Positions 1-9,996 of a stretch of DNA of 64,000 bases are shown piece by piece. Made by a program: the position numbers and the translations under genes. Position 1 is the first letter of the stretch. The number at the start of each line of letters is the position of its first letter. The DNA comes from an uncultured Prevotella sp. (lineage in GTDB: Bacteria; Bacteroidota; Bacteroidia; Bacteroidales; Bacteroidaceae): the NCBI GenBank assembly GCA_905233245.1, contig CAJODK010000014.1:29637-93636 (forward strand), read 5' to 3'. The notes beneath the pieces were generated by a model. The model was given only the letters and a program-made list of their open reading frames with translations, ran no database searches and was not told where the DNA came from.

Positions 1-1659
1 GTTGCCGATTGGCAGTTTGCCGCGATTGAGGCGCAGAGCTTTCTGTGTCTTCTTGCCCGTGATGTCAAACTTGTATTTTGCCGTGAAGCTGGCAGTGCTT
101 ATCTCCTTGACCTCCATCACCTCGCCAAACTTGAAGTTCTTGGTGCTCATCGTACCCTGCATGGTGCGTAGGTAGCGCGTGCGTCCATCCACGATGCCTC
201 CTGGTGTGCCGTGTATATTGAAGTCAAAGCGCAGATTGCCGAACTTGGAGCGTACCGTACCATGAAAATCCTGATCAGTCTTATAGATATTCATGTAGCC
301 GTCATAGTCTATATCGCCGAGTTTGCGCATCTGGTCCTGCATCTTCAGGTTGGTCGTTTTGGCGAAATGCCCTACGAGCTGTTCCTTGATGCCGCCATGC
401 GCCTTCAGATGTATTTTGCGGAAGTGGAACTTGAATTTCTTCTTGACCGTGATATCCTTCATCACGCCCTCAGCACGGAGGTCAAGACGCTTTTTCGACT
501 CATCGGTGATACGGATATTGCGCATGTTGAGATTGTCCAGTTCGCCATCAAAGTTAGCCGTGACCAGCAGTGGCGTAGTGAAATTCTGCAATGGCGGCAC
601 CCTGTAGCGCGCAAAGTCCCTACAAATCACTCTCGCTGAGAGCGACGAGGGAGAGAACGCCAGCCTAGGTTTCATCACCATCTTTCCAGGCACCTTCTGG
701 CTTGGCGCCTGTCTGAAGGTTATCTTCATCGGCACCTTCGGAACATTCACCGTAGTGCTTCCCGTCCTGACATTCAACTCCTTCACCTCTGCCTCGATAG
801 GCTGAGAGAAGTCAAACTTCACCTTCTTGCCCTCCTCCTTGAATGGTATGGAAGAGAAATTCACGTCATCGATGGTGAAGCTCCATCCCTGGAAGGTACC
901 ACTGAGATTCTCTATCTCGCTCTTCAGGCTGGTCTCGCTTCCCAGCGCCAGATCCAGCATATCGAATGCCACAACAGTCTGTGAATGCTCTTCGCGAGCC
1001 TTGAGCTTCTTTACCGTGATATTCTCAGGCAGGTCATCGCCCAGATGTCCGCTGATTCTCACATTGTCAAGGACGACGCTGAGGTGATTGGTATCCAACT
1101 GCTTCTTGCCATCAAACTTATACAGTTTATGGGGCAGCGACCTGACATCCCACTTGAAGGATGTCCTCTGCAGACTCAGCAGCTTAAGGTCAAGAGCCAG
1201 AGGGGTCTGCTTAGTTTGGTCGTCTGGTTGTTTAGACGTTTTGGATGACTTGCTGAGTTCCTTTATGACATCGAGAGCAAACTGGTAGTTGGCGGCTGTA
1301 TCGGGGCGCTCCTTGTAGAACACGCCCTTGGCACCATGCAGATATATGCGCTCTATCTCCACCTTACGCTCAAATATCCTCGTCAGGTCCACCATAGCCT
1401 CCAGCGTGTCCACCGTCAGCATGGTGACGTCCTGACGGTCATCCACCTCCAGTCCGTAGAGAGCTACGCCACCCTTACTGAAACTGACGGCTATCTTATC
1501 CACTTTCACACGAGTGCCAAGGGTCTCCTGCAACATCTCCACACCCTTACCGTAAAGCCACTGCTGCACCTTGTCAGTAGATAATAAGTAGATACCACCG
1601 CCCAAAAGTAGGAGCAGCACCAGGAAAAATGCGCCTATAATCTTCAATAGTGTTTTCAT
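1..1659 (-). CDS. AsmA-like membrane-anchored protein, 3' end outside window
   Basis: The reverse strand is open from an ATG at 1659 to the window edge (553 codons, no stop). The N-terminus has a Lys, then a strongly hydrophobic segment (residues about 5-27, MKTLLKIIGAFFLVLLLLLG), followed by a long beta-rich soluble part with the sequence style of AsmA / TamB-related proteins, which are inner-membrane-anchored periplasmic proteins linked to outer-membrane lipid homeostasis. The family call is by overall look, not by a catalytic motif. A GC-rich palindrome at about 627-657 adds residues near 334-346 (FSPSSLSARVICRDF) that look foreign to the flanking sequence. A TAnnTTTG promoter lies 7 bases before the start, so the mRNA has almost no leader. 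The gene is divergent from ruvA. Confidence 0.75.
   Translation of the reverse strand, partial: MKTLLKIIGAFFLVLLLLLGGGIYLLSTDKVQQWLYGKGVEMLQETLGTRVKVDKIAVSFSKGGVALYGLEVDDRQDVTMLTVDTLEAMVDLTRIFERKVEIERIYLHGAKGVFYKERPDTAANYQFALDVIKELSKSSKTSKQPDDQTKQTPLALDLKLLSLQRTSFKWDVRSLPHKLYKFDGKKQLDTNHLSVVLDNVRISGHLGDDLPENITVKKLKAREEHSQTVVAFDMLDLALGSETSLKSEIENLSGTFQGWSFTIDDVNFSSIPFKEEGKKVKFDFSQPIEAEVKELNVRTGSTTVNVPKVPMKITFRQAPSQKVPGKMVMKPRLAFSPSSLSARVICRDFARYRVPPLQNFTTPLLVTANFDGELDNLNMRNIRITDESKKRLDLRAEGVMKDITVKKKFKFHFRKIHLKAHGGIKEQLVGHFAKTTNLKMQDQMRKLGDIDYDGYMNIYKTDQDFHGTVRSKFGNLRFDFNIHGTPGGIVDGRTRYLRTMQGTMSTKNFKFGEVMEVKEISTASFTAKYKFDITGKKTQKALRLNRGKLPIGN
627..657. repeat. GC-rich palindromic element inside the AsmA-like gene (variant copy)
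   Basis: CTCTCGCTGAGAGCGACGAG contains the inverted pair CTCTCGCT / AGCGACGAG. It is in frame within the gene. It is the most divergent of the nine copies of the CTCCCC-type palindrome in this window, and its membership is tentative. Confidence 0.45.
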
Positions 1660-1666
1660 ATCAGTG

Positions 1667-1674
1667 CAAAAGTA
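1667..1674 (-). promoter_or_regulatory. Bacteroidota -7 promoter element of the AsmA-like gene
   Basis: The reverse strand reads TACTTTTG, matching the Bacteroidota TAnnTTTG -7 box, and the gene's ATG follows 7 bases later. Confidence 0.6.
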
Positions 1675-1759
1675 AGAAATTATTTGCAAACTACCAAATA
1701 AATGCAATAAAAAAAAATCACGCACGTTAATTATGAGGTATAAAGTACTAACCAGACTT

Positions 1760-2359
1760 ATGATAGAATACATAAAAGGCGAACTGACCGACATAACGCC
1801 AACGACAGCAGTGATAGAGGCAAACGGCGTGGGGTATATGCTCAATATATCCCTCAACACATATAGCGCGATACAGGGCAAGAAGGAAGTGAAACTATAC
1901 GTTCACGAGGTGCTCATGACAGGCGGGCGCGCCCTCTACGGCTTTGCCAACAAGCAGGAGCGCGAGCTGTACCGCATGCTCATCACCGTCAGCGGCGTGG
2001 GCAGCAATACTGCCAGGATGATACTGAGCGCCATGAGTCCTACCGAACTCATCAACGTCATCTCCAGTGGCAATGACAAGGCACTGAAAGGCGTGAAGGG
2101 CATAGGACTGAAGACGGCTCAGAGAATCATCGTGGACCTGAAGGACAAGACACCAGAGACGGGTATCAGTTCACAGTTCACAGTTAACAGTTCACAGTCC
2201 ACAGAGAATTCAGCAGTACGTTCCGAAGCTTTCGGCGCCCTCACCATGCTGGGCTTTGCTCCCGCACCTACCAGCAAGGTGGTCAACGAGATACTGCAAG
2301 GCAACCCCGACATGTCCGTGGAGCAGGTGGTGAAACTGGCACTGAAGATGATTAAATAA
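1760..2359 (+). CDS. ruvA: Holliday junction branch migration protein RuvA
   Basis: RuvA binds the four-way Holliday junction as a tetramer and loads the RuvB motor during recombinational repair. The protein starts [20 protein letters not shown], the usual RuvA N-terminus, so I place the start at the ATG at 1760; an upstream in-frame ATG at 1733 would add nine residues of no family match. The OB-fold and the helix-hairpin-helix region ([27 protein letters not shown]) are intact, and the C-terminal domain III that contacts RuvB follows. The linker between domains II and III, residues about 135-149, is encoded by a heptamer array (2167-2203) giving [15 protein letters not shown]. Length is 199 residues, normal for the family. 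Directly upstream of sprA. Confidence 0.95.
   Translation: MIEYIKGELTDITPTTAVIEANGVGYMLNISLNTYSAIQGKKEVKLYVHEVLMTGGRALYGFANKQERELYRMLITVSGVGSNTARMILSAMSPTELINVISSGNDKALKGVKGIGLKTAQRIIVDLKDKTPETGISSQFTVNSSQSTENSAVRSEAFGALTMLGFAPAPTSKVVNEILQGNPDMSVEQVVKLALKMIK
2167..2203 (+). repeat. In-frame heptamer array (CAGTTCA) in ruvA
   Basis: About five degenerate copies of a 7-bp unit (CAGTTCA, CAGTTCA, CAGTTAA, CAGTTCA, CAGTCCA). It encodes the flexible linker of RuvA and does not break the frame. Confidence 0.75.
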
Positions 2360-2384
2360 GAGGTGATAGGTAAGAGGTGAGAAG
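2358..2384 (+). repeat. Heptamer array (AGGTGAG) at the ruvA-sprA junction
   Basis: Units AGGTGAT, AGGTAAG, AGGTGAG follow the ruvA stop directly. The last unit contains the GTG at 2377 that opens the sprA reading frame, and the purine-rich units resemble a ribosome binding site. Confidence 0.7.
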
Positions 2385-5300
2385 GCAGATAAACATAATG
2401 ATGATGCTCGTAGCGATGGTGATGATAGCCACCGCTATGACGCCATTAGGTTTATCATTCGGCACACCAGTGCTTGACGACCCTCCCACCTCTCTGGAGA
2501 AATACCGTCAGCAGATGGCAGAACTGGAACTGGAGACTGACTCCATCCCCGACAGCCTGCTGCATCCACGATGGCCCATACAGCGTACCACACCCATAAC
2601 ATACGACGACCTGCAGCAGGGCACGGCTGACCTGCCAAGACCTGAGAACATGAAGCAGGAGGTGGAGTACAACGACACGCTCAACAAATACGTCATAGGC
2701 ACCAGAATGGGCAAGACATGGGTATCCGCTCCTATCATGATGGATCAGGGAGAGTACCTGAAATGGAGCGAGAAGAAACTCTTCGATGACTACTTCCGCA
2801 GCAAGAACAGCGAGATATTCGAGAAGAAGGGCAAGGAGAAGTTTGACTTCACAGACATGCACTTCGACCTCGGTCCGGCAGAGAAGATATTCGGCCCTGG
2901 CGGCATCAGGGTAAAGACACAGGGAACGGCGGAGATACGTCTGGGAGCCACGATGAAGAGCATCGACAATCCATCACTGCCACTCAGCAACAGAAAGACC
3001 ACAACGGTGGACTTCGACGAGAAGATTAACGTCAACGTGACGGGTAAGGTGGGTGACAAGATGAACTTCAACCTCAACTACAACACCGACGCTACCTTCG
3101 ACTACGATGCCCAGAACATGAAACTCAAATACGAGGGCAAGGAGGACGAAATCATAAAACTGGTAGAGGCAGGCAACGTCAGTTTCCCCAGCAACTCATC
3201 ACTCATCACCGGTGCCTCGTCACTCTTCGGTGTGAGAGCAGACATGCAGTTTGGCAGACTGAAACTCCAAACCGTACTGTCACAGAAGAAATCCTCCTCG
3301 AAGTCAGTATCATCAAAAGGCGGTGTGCAACTGACGCCATTCGAATTCAACGTAGCCAACTACGAAGAGAACCGCCACTTCTTCCTCGACAATTACTTCC
3401 GCGAGAACTACGACGACTGGATGTCGCGTCTCCCTACCCCAGTGACCTCCGTCACCATCAATCGTGTGGAGATATGGGTGACCAACAAGAACGGTTCGAC
3501 TGCCAACACCCGTGACATCGTGGCATTCGCCAATCTGGGCGACATGGGCGTCACTAACGTGCCTAACAACCACGAGGACCTCCTCTATCAGGACCTGGCA
3601 GCAAACCCCGACCTCAGAATACTGGACAATGTCTATGACATCCTCGAGGGACAGAACTACGGCGGCGTGACGATGCAGGGCGGCAAGACCTACGAGAAGG
3701 TGGGCAAGGCACGCCTGCTGACATCATCGGAATACTCGCTGAATACGGCGATGGGTTATGTGACACTCAAATCGAACCTGCAGACCGACCAGGTACTCGC
3801 CATAGCATACGAATACACCTCAGGAGGCGTGACATATCAGGTGGGTGAATTCTCCACAGACAACACCTCTACCGAACAGACCATCTTCGTCAAGGCGCTG
3901 AAGAATACCGAGGTGTCACCAAGTCAGCCTAACTGGGACCTGATGATGAAAAACGTCTATTATCTCGCCTCATCCGTCAACAAGGAGAAATTCCGTCTCG
4001 ACGTAAAGTATCAGGGCGATACAATAGGCACATACACCACCTACATACCAGACCCTACAGTCAAGAGCATACCTATCATCCGTCTGCAGGGCGCTGACCG
4101 TCTGGACAACAACAACCGCACGCATCCTAACGGACAGTTTGACTACGTAGAGGGCTACACCGTGGCTAACGGACGCGTGTATTTCCCTATGGCGGAACCA
4201 TTCGGTGAGGGACTGAAGAATGCACTCATATCACACGGCATGGACAGCCAGACGGCTGAGAAATACTCCTACTGCGAACTCTACGACACCACCAAGACAG
4301 CTGCCAAGCAGATGGCCGAGAAGAATAAATTCCTCATGACGGGACAGTTTAAGGGTACCTCGGCAAACGTCATCTCGCTGGGTGCCTACAACGTGCCTCA
4401 GGGGAGCGTTGTCGTGACGGCAGGCGGCGTGACTCTCGTGGAGGGCGTGGACTACTCCGTGGACTACTCTGCTGGTGAGGTGACAATACTCAATCAGAGC
4501 ATCATCGACGCTGGTACCAGTGTCAATGTTTCCCTCGAAAGTCAGTCGGACTACACGATGGAGAGAAAATCGATGTTCGGTGTCAACTGGCAGTATGATT
4601 TCTCCAAGGACTTCAATATCAGCGGTACATTCCAGCATCTGCGTGAACAGAGCCTCACCTCGAAGGTGGCGATGGGCAGCGAACCTGTCAACAACACCCT
4701 CGTGGGATTCAACATAAGTTGGAAGAAGGAAAGCCAGTGGCTCACCGACATGCTCAACAAGATACCGTTCCTGCATGTCAAGCAACCGTCACAGATACAG
4801 TTTACGGGTGAGTTTGCCAAACTATTCTCAAGCATAGCCAGCGGTACTCAGGACAATGCTTCGTATGTGGATGACTTCGAGAACTCCACATACAACATCA
4901 GCCTCCTCGCCCCTACATCATGGCAGCTCTCCAGTGCTCCGAAAGACCTGCTCACTCCGAGCGAATACAACAAGAGCGACCTGCAGTCAGGATATCGACG
5001 TGGTAAGCTGGCGTGGTATTTCATCGACAATCTCTTCACCAACCGCTCCTCTTCACTGACTCCGGCACATATACGCGGCAATGTGGAACTGCTCTCCAAT
5101 CACTACGTTCGTGAGGTATATGTGAGCGAGGTGTATCCTAATCGTGACCAGAGCACATACAACGGCGCTACCAACGTGCTGCAGATAATGAATATGGCCT
5201 ACTACCCCAAAGAGCGCGGACCATACAACTTCAGCACCAACCTCAACAGCGACGGTACGCTCATGACTCCGCAGAAATCATGGGGCGGTATGATGCGCAA

Positions 5301-8300
5301 ACTGGATACCACAGACTTTGAGGAGGCTAATATAGAATATGTGGAGTTCTGGATGCTCGACCCATTCATCTACTACGACCGAGACGGCACCTCAGCACAG
5401 CACTCCGGAAAACTGCATATCAACCTCGGTGAGATATCAGAGGACATACTGCTCGACGGAAAGAAGTTCTACGAGAGCGGCATGCCTGTGTCAGACTCCG
5501 AGAAGACCATAGATACGCAGTGGGGTAAGATACCTATGCAGACCACCATCACCTATGCCTTCGCCACCTCGGAGGGTTCTCGTGCCAAGCAGGACGTGGG
5601 TCTCGACGGTCTCACCGATGACGAGGAGCGTACATGGTACAATGACTATCTGCAGCAACTCCCAGCCAGCGTGCAGCAAGAGATAGGCCGTGACCCCGCT
5701 GGTGATAACTACCACTACTTCCGTGGCAGTGACTACGACGCTGAGCAACTGGGCATCCTGGAGCGATACAAGAATATCAACAACCCTCAGGGCAACTCCC
5801 CAGACTCCAGTTCGCAGACGGAGTCATACGATACGTCATACAAGAGCGGACCTGATATCGAGGATATCAATCAGGACTACACTCTCAATGAATACGAGAA
5901 GTACTACGACTATGAGATAGACATCTCACCTGATGCCCTCAAGAACAATACCCAGGGCTACGTAGCCGACGTGCGCACCGCCCGTCCTCTGCTGCGTAAT
6001 GGTACTCAGGAGGAGGTACACTGGTATCTCATGCGCATACCTATCAGCAGTCCGAGCAACAAGGTGGGTAATATCTCGGACTTGACATCCATACGTTTCA
6101 TGCGTATGTATATGACGGACTTCCCTGACTCCTGCGTACTGCGTCTGGCAAGCCTCAACCTCGTACGCGGTGACTGGCGCGTATATGACCAGAGCACACA
6201 GACTCTCAGGGACTGCAACCCTCATCCAGGAGCACAGGTCACAGCTTCGTCCATCAATATCGAGGAGAATAATGACAAGGAACCAGTAAACTATATCCTG
6301 CCTCCTGGCATCTCCCGCGTAGTGGACCCATCACAGCCACAGCTCGTGGAGAACAATGAGCAGTCTCTCCGCATGGATATCATCGACATGGCTACCAATG
6401 ATGCCATTGCCGTGTACAAGAACACGCACTTCGACATGCGCTACTACAAACGCCTGCAGATGTTTGTACATGCCAACTCCACTAAGAATAATCCTACCGG
6501 CCTCAAGGACTACGACATCGCACTCTTCGTAAGGCTGGGCAGCGACTACAACAACAATTACTACGAATACGACATACCGCTGAAGCTCACCGAGCATCGC
6601 TCCAACTACACCTCTAACTCCGATGCTGACCGCGCTGCAGTATGGCCAGCGGAGAATATGCTCAACCTCGACCTAAGCAAATTCACGGCTCTCAAGAAGC
6701 GTCGTAACATAGAGAAGAGAAATGGGCGTGCCTCATACAACGTTGTCTTCTCGCAGACCGATGCCGATAACCAGAAGAACACCTTGCGCATCCTCGGCAA
6801 TCCATCGCTCGGAGAGGTGAAGACGATGATGATAGGCATCAAGAAAGTGGGCACATCATCCACACCGCAGGATGCAGAGGTGTGGGTCAACGAACTGCGT
6901 CTCCTCGAACCAGAGAGCGAGGGCGGTTGGGCTGCTGCTGCCAACCTCAATGTACAACTCTCTGACCTCGGTTCGGTACAGGCTTCGGGCAAGTATATCA
7001 GCGATGGCTTCGGAGGACTGGAACAGAAGGTCATGGAGCGCACCACTGACAAGTACGCCACATACAGTGTCACCACCAACCTCGACCTGGGAAAATTCTT
7101 CCCTGAGAAGGCTAAGGTCACTGCACCTCTTTATTATAGCGTCACGCGCGAGCGCACATCTCCTAAGTACAGTCCTGTCGATACCGACATGAAGTTGGAG
7201 GATGCTCTGGAGTCTGCACAGAATCAGCATGAGCGTGACTCCATAGAGTCTCTCGCTGTCACCAAGAAGGTAAGTAAGAACTTCTCCCTCTCTGGCGTTC
7301 GTGTGGGCATCGCTACCAAGGGACATCCTATGCCTTACGATCCCGCCAACTTCACCTTCTCCTACTCTCACTCTCATGCTCACACCGAGGGTAACACCAC
7401 CGTATATGAAAATGAGGATACATGGAAAGGTTCTCTCAACTACTCATGGTCACCGGTATACAAGTCCATCGAACCGTTCAAGAAGATAAAGTCCAAGTCC
7501 AAGTACTACGACATCCTCAAGAAGTTTGCACTCAACTATATGCCGCAGACCATCGCCTTCAATACGGAGATATCACGCTACTACTACGAATTGCAGGAGC
7601 GTGACCTGGAAGATATCAGTTCTACTTCGTCGATACCTGCTACATGGAACTCCCGCTTCCTCTGGGACCGTGACTTCCAGCTGAGATGGGATCTCACGAA
7701 GAATCTCCACATGTCATTCCACAGCACTACGCAGGCAGAGATAGAGGAACCATACGTACAGGTCAACAAAGACCTCTACCCAGAGCAGTATGAGGCATGG
7801 AAAGACTCAGTATGGCAGAGCATCAAGCATCTGGGCACTCCACTGGACTACAACCAGTCCTTCAATGCCTCATATCAGTTGCCTCTCAATCTCATTCCTA
7901 TCTTCGACTGGATTAGTGCTGACGCCTCATATGCTGCTACCTACCACTGGGCTCGCGGTGCAGAGGAAGATGGCAAGGTAAAGTATGGCAATACCATCAC
8001 CAACAATCGTGTCATCAATCTCAATGGCACGCTCAACATGGAGAAACTCTACAATCATGTGCCTTTCCTCAAGAAGGCTAATGAGCGATTCAATAAGACG
8101 CCAAAACGTAATCAGAATCAGAACAAGAACAAAAACACCAAGGACAAAGATAAGGATAAAGATAAGGACAAAGATAAGGACTCTAAGGCTCCGAAGAATG
8201 CCTTCGTAAAGGAAATAGTCATCCAAGCCGACACATCCGTCATCATCACTCACGGCAAGAAGACACGCCGACTCGCAGTAACCGCCCGCAGCGAGGATGG

Positions 8301-9921
8301 TAAGATTATCCCCGTGAAGTACAAGAAGATGGATGACAACAAGATAAAGATTATCAATAAGGGTGACACCACCGTCAAGATGAAAATCAGCGTCGTCGCC
8401 CTTCCGCCGCTCGATGATTTGAAGTGGTACAAGTTTGCTCAGTCTGCTGCTCGCGTGGCAATGATGGTACGCTCCGTGGGCATCACCTACCGCACTCAGT
8501 ACGGCATGGTGCTCCCAGGCTTCACTCCACAGGTGGGTGATATCTTCGGACAGCGTTCTGGTTATGGTGCTCTGTCACCTGGTCTGGACTTCGCCTTCGG
8601 ACTCATCGATGACAATTATATCAGCAAGGCGCGTGACAACAATTGGCTTCTCTCCGCAGCTGACGCTGTCTCTACGCCTGCCACCACGTCACTGACTAAG
8701 GATTTGCAGGTGAAACTCACTCTGGAGCCCATACGCAATCTGAAGATTGACATGAATCTGGCACACACCAGGTCACGCTCCAAGTCCATACAGTATATGT
8801 ATGAATCCACACCAACCACACAGAGTGGTTCGTTCTCCATGACTACCATCAGCATCAAGTCGGCCTTCGAAGGTACGGGCGATGCCAACAATGGTTACCA
8901 CTCTGCTTCCTTCGAAAAGTTCTGCGGACTCCTCGACAGCTACCAGGCTCGTGTGCAGGCTCAGTACGATGGCGTGCGCTATCCTAATAACAGCACGATG
9001 AACGGCACAAAGTATGACCCATCCAAGACACCTGTCAAGAAGTACGGTGCTGATGTCATGGTACCTGCATTCCTCAATGCCTATACGGGCTACAGTGGCC
9101 TGAGCATATTCCCTACTATCGCCTCTATGCTGCCCAACTGGACTCTGAAGTACAGTGGTCTGACACAACTGGCGTGGTTCAAGCAGCGTTTCAAGAGTGT
9201 CAATATCAATCACGGCTACAAGAGCATCTATGCAGTAGGTTCTTACTCATCATACTCTTCTTATCAGAGCGTCATGGGCGACGAGATAGGCTTCATCACC
9301 GATGCCACTACGGGCAATCCTACCCCAAGTTCTATGTTCAATGTCTCCACCGTCAGCATCAACGAGGCCTTCTCACCACTGCTCGGCGTGGATGTCACAC
9401 TCAAGAACAACATGACCTTCAAGGCAGAGTATCGCACCACACGTGTGCTGAGCCTCTCCATGACCAGCATGCAGATTAATGAGACCACATCCAAGGACTG
9501 GGTGTTCGGCATGGGATATAAGATTAATGACTTCCGCTTCGTAAAGAGTCGTGCTCTCAAGGCTAATCGCAGCAAGAACAAGAGTGGCGACGGCGATGAT
9601 GACGACTCTACCTCCAAGAACAAGAGAAGCAGTAAGACATCGAAGAAGACTGACTTCGCTCACGACCTCAACCTGCGCCTTGATTTCTCTCTCCGCAAGC
9701 AGGCTGCCATCACTCGTGACATCGCTACCGTAACCTCTACGGCTACCAGCGGCAACACGGCTTTCAAACTGGCTTTAACAGCAGATTACACACTCTCCAA
9801 ACTCCTTACCATGAGTTTATATTACGACCGTCAGAGCAACACTCCACTGCTCTCCGCAGGCTCATATCCTACCGTCACTCAGGACTTTGGCGTATCTATG
9901 AAGTTCTCACTCACCCGTTAA
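2377..9921 (+). CDS. sprA: SprA, giant outer-membrane translocon of the type IX secretion system
   Basis: SprA (Sov in Porphyromonas) forms the 36-strand outer-membrane barrel through which type IX cargo leaves the cell. The 2514-residue frame is in the family size range. It begins with a hydrophobic signal peptide (MMMLVAMVMIATAMTPLGLS) and an SprA-like N-terminal part (FDLGPAEKIFGPGGIRVKTQ), and ends in a barrel-type strand with terminal aromatic/Arg residues (FGVSMKFSLTR). The opening GTG at 2377 lies in a heptamer array; the ATG at 2398 is an equally good start and leaves the signal peptide intact. A low-complexity Asn/Gln/Lys then Asp-Lys stretch lies near residues 1908-1935. Adjacent to ruvA, an arrangement I recall from other Bacteroidota. 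No other type IX component was seen in this window. Confidence 0.93.
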   Translation: MRRQINIMMMLVAMVMIATAMTPLGLSFGTPVLDDPPTSLEKYRQQMAELELETDSIPDSLLHPRWPIQRTTPITYDDLQQGTADLPRPENMKQEVEYNDTLNKYVIGTRMGKTWVSAPIMMDQGEYLKWSEKKLFDDYFRSKNSEIFEKKGKEKFDFTDMHFDLGPAEKIFGPGGIRVKTQGTAEIRLGATMKSIDNPSLPLSNRKTTTVDFDEKINVNVTGKVGDKMNFNLNYNTDATFDYDAQNMKLKYEGKEDEIIKLVEAGNVSFPSNSSLITGASSLFGVRADMQFGRLKLQTVLSQKKSSSKSVSSKGGVQLTPFEFNVANYEENRHFFLDNYFRENYDDWMSRLPTPVTSVTINRVEIWVTNKNGSTANTRDIVAFANLGDMGVTNVPNNHEDLLYQDLAANPDLRILDNVYDILEGQNYGGVTMQGGKTYEKVGKARLLTSSEYSLNTAMGYVTLKSNLQTDQVLAIAYEYTSGGVTYQVGEFSTDNTSTEQTIFVKALKNTEVSPSQPNWDLMMKNVYYLASSVNKEKFRLDVKYQGDTIGTYTTYIPDPTVKSIPIIRLQGADRLDNNNRTHPNGQFDYVEGYTVANGRVYFPMAEPFGEGLKNALISHGMDSQTAEKYSYCELYDTTKTAAKQMAEKNKFLMTGQFKGTSANVISLGAYNVPQGSVVVTAGGVTLVEGVDYSVDYSAGEVTILNQSIIDAGTSVNVSLESQSDYTMERKSMFGVNWQYDFSKDFNISGTFQHLREQSLTSKVAMGSEPVNNTLVGFNISWKKESQWLTDMLNKIPFLHVKQPSQIQFTGEFAKLFSSIASGTQDNASYVDDFENSTYNISLLAPTSWQLSSAPKDLLTPSEYNKSDLQSGYRRGKLAWYFIDNLFTNRSSSLTPAHIRGNVELLSNHYVREVYVSEVYPNRDQSTYNGATNVLQIMNMAYYPKERGPYNFSTNLNSDGTLMTPQKSWGGMMRKLDTTDFEEANIEYVEFWMLDPFIYYDRDGTSAQHSGKLHINLGEISEDILLDGKKFYESGMPVSDSEKTIDTQWGKIPMQTTITYAFATSEGSRAKQDVGLDGLTDDEERTWYNDYLQQLPASVQQEIGRDPAGDNYHYFRGSDYDAEQLGILERYKNINNPQGNSPDSSSQTESYDTSYKSGPDIEDINQDYTLNEYEKYYDYEIDISPDALKNNTQGYVADVRTARPLLRNGTQEEVHWYLMRIPISSPSNKVGNISDLTSIRFMRMYMTDFPDSCVLRLASLNLVRGDWRVYDQSTQTLRDCNPHPGAQVTASSINIEENNDKEPVNYILPPGISRVVDPSQPQLVENNEQSLRMDIIDMATNDAIAVYKNTHFDMRYYKRLQMFVHANSTKNNPTGLKDYDIALFVRLGSDYNNNYYEYDIPLKLTEHRSNYTSNSDADRAAVWPAENMLNLDLSKFTALKKRRNIEKRNGRASYNVVFSQTDADNQKNTLRILGNPSLGEVKTMMIGIKKVGTSSTPQDAEVWVNELRLLEPESEGGWAAAANLNVQLSDLGSVQASGKYISDGFGGLEQKVMERTTDKYATYSVTTNLDLGKFFPEKAKVTAPLYYSVTRERTSPKYSPVDTDMKLEDALESAQNQHERDSIESLAVTKKVSKNFSLSGVRVGIATKGHPMPYDPANFTFSYSHSHAHTEGNTTVYENEDTWKGSLNYSWSPVYKSIEPFKKIKSKSKYYDILKKFALNYMPQTIAFNTEISRYYYELQERDLEDISSTSSIPATWNSRFLWDRDFQLRWDLTKNLHMSFHSTTQAEIEEPYVQVNKDLYPEQYEAWKDSVWQSIKHLGTPLDYNQSFNASYQLPLNLIPIFDWISADASYAATYHWARGAEEDGKVKYGNTITNNRVINLNGTLNMEKLYNHVPFLKKANERFNKTPKRNQNQNKNKNTKDKDKDKDKDKDKDSKAPKNAFVKEIVIQADTSVIITHGKKTRRLAVTARSEDGKIIPVKYKKMDDNKIKIINKGDTTVKMKISVVALPPLDDLKWYKFAQSAARVAMMVRSVGITYRTQYGMVLPGFTPQVGDIFGQRSGYGALSPGLDFAFGLIDDNYISKARDNNWLLSAADAVSTPATTSLTKDLQVKLTLEPIRNLKIDMNLAHTRSRSKSIQYMYESTPTTQSGSFSMTTISIKSAFEGTGDANNGYHSASFEKFCGLLDSYQARVQAQYDGVRYPNNSTMNGTKYDPSKTPVKKYGADVMVPAFLNAYTGYSGLSIFPTIASMLPNWTLKYSGLTQLAWFKQRFKSVNINHGYKSIYAVGSYSSYSSYQSVMGDEIGFITDATTGNPTPSSMFNVSTVSINEAFSPLLGVDVTLKNNMTFKAEYRTTRVLSLSMTSMQINETTSKDWVFGMGYKINDFRFVKSRALKANRSKNKSGDGDDDDSTSKNKRSSKTSKKTDFAHDLNLRLDFSLRKQAAITRDIATVTSTATSGNTAFKLALTADYTLSKLLTMSLYYDRQSNTPLLSAGSYPTVTQDFGVSMKFSLTR
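8107..8181 (+). repeat. Hexamer-type repeat in sprA encoding an Asp-Lys run
   Basis: Alternating GATAAG / GACAAA / GATAAA codon pairs encode (Asp-Lys)n, preceded by AATCAG/AACAAG units encoding Asn-Gln/Asn-Lys. It is a codon-phased simple repeat, so unit gain or loss would keep the frame. Confidence 0.75.
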
Positions 9922-9934
9922 AAGTGAGAAAAAT

Positions 9935-9970
9935 ATTCAACTTTCAACCTTCAACTTTCAACTTTCAACT
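9935..9970 (+). repeat. Heptamer array (TTTCAAC) upstream of phoH promoter
   Basis: Five consecutive units (ATTCAAC, TTTCAAC, CTTCAAC, TTTCAAC, TTTCAAC) end just before a T-run and the TACCTTTG box. The same array-plus-promoter arrangement precedes both tRNA loci in the window. Confidence 0.85.
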
Positions 9971-9978
9971 TTTTTTTG

Positions 9979-9986
9979 TACCTTTG
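9979..9986 (+). promoter_or_regulatory. -7 promoter element of the phoH-purC-ubiE-aroE-abcF-metA run
   Basis: TACCTTTG matches the Bacteroidota -7 consensus; the phoH ATG at 9997 is 10 bases downstream. The overlapping genes that follow could all be read from it. Confidence 0.7.
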
Positions 9987-9996
9987 CACTCTTGAA

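Noticed and set aside
1088..1584. Forward-strand frames in 211-1584
   Set aside because: They are shadows of the open reverse-strand AsmA-like frame that runs through the window edge.
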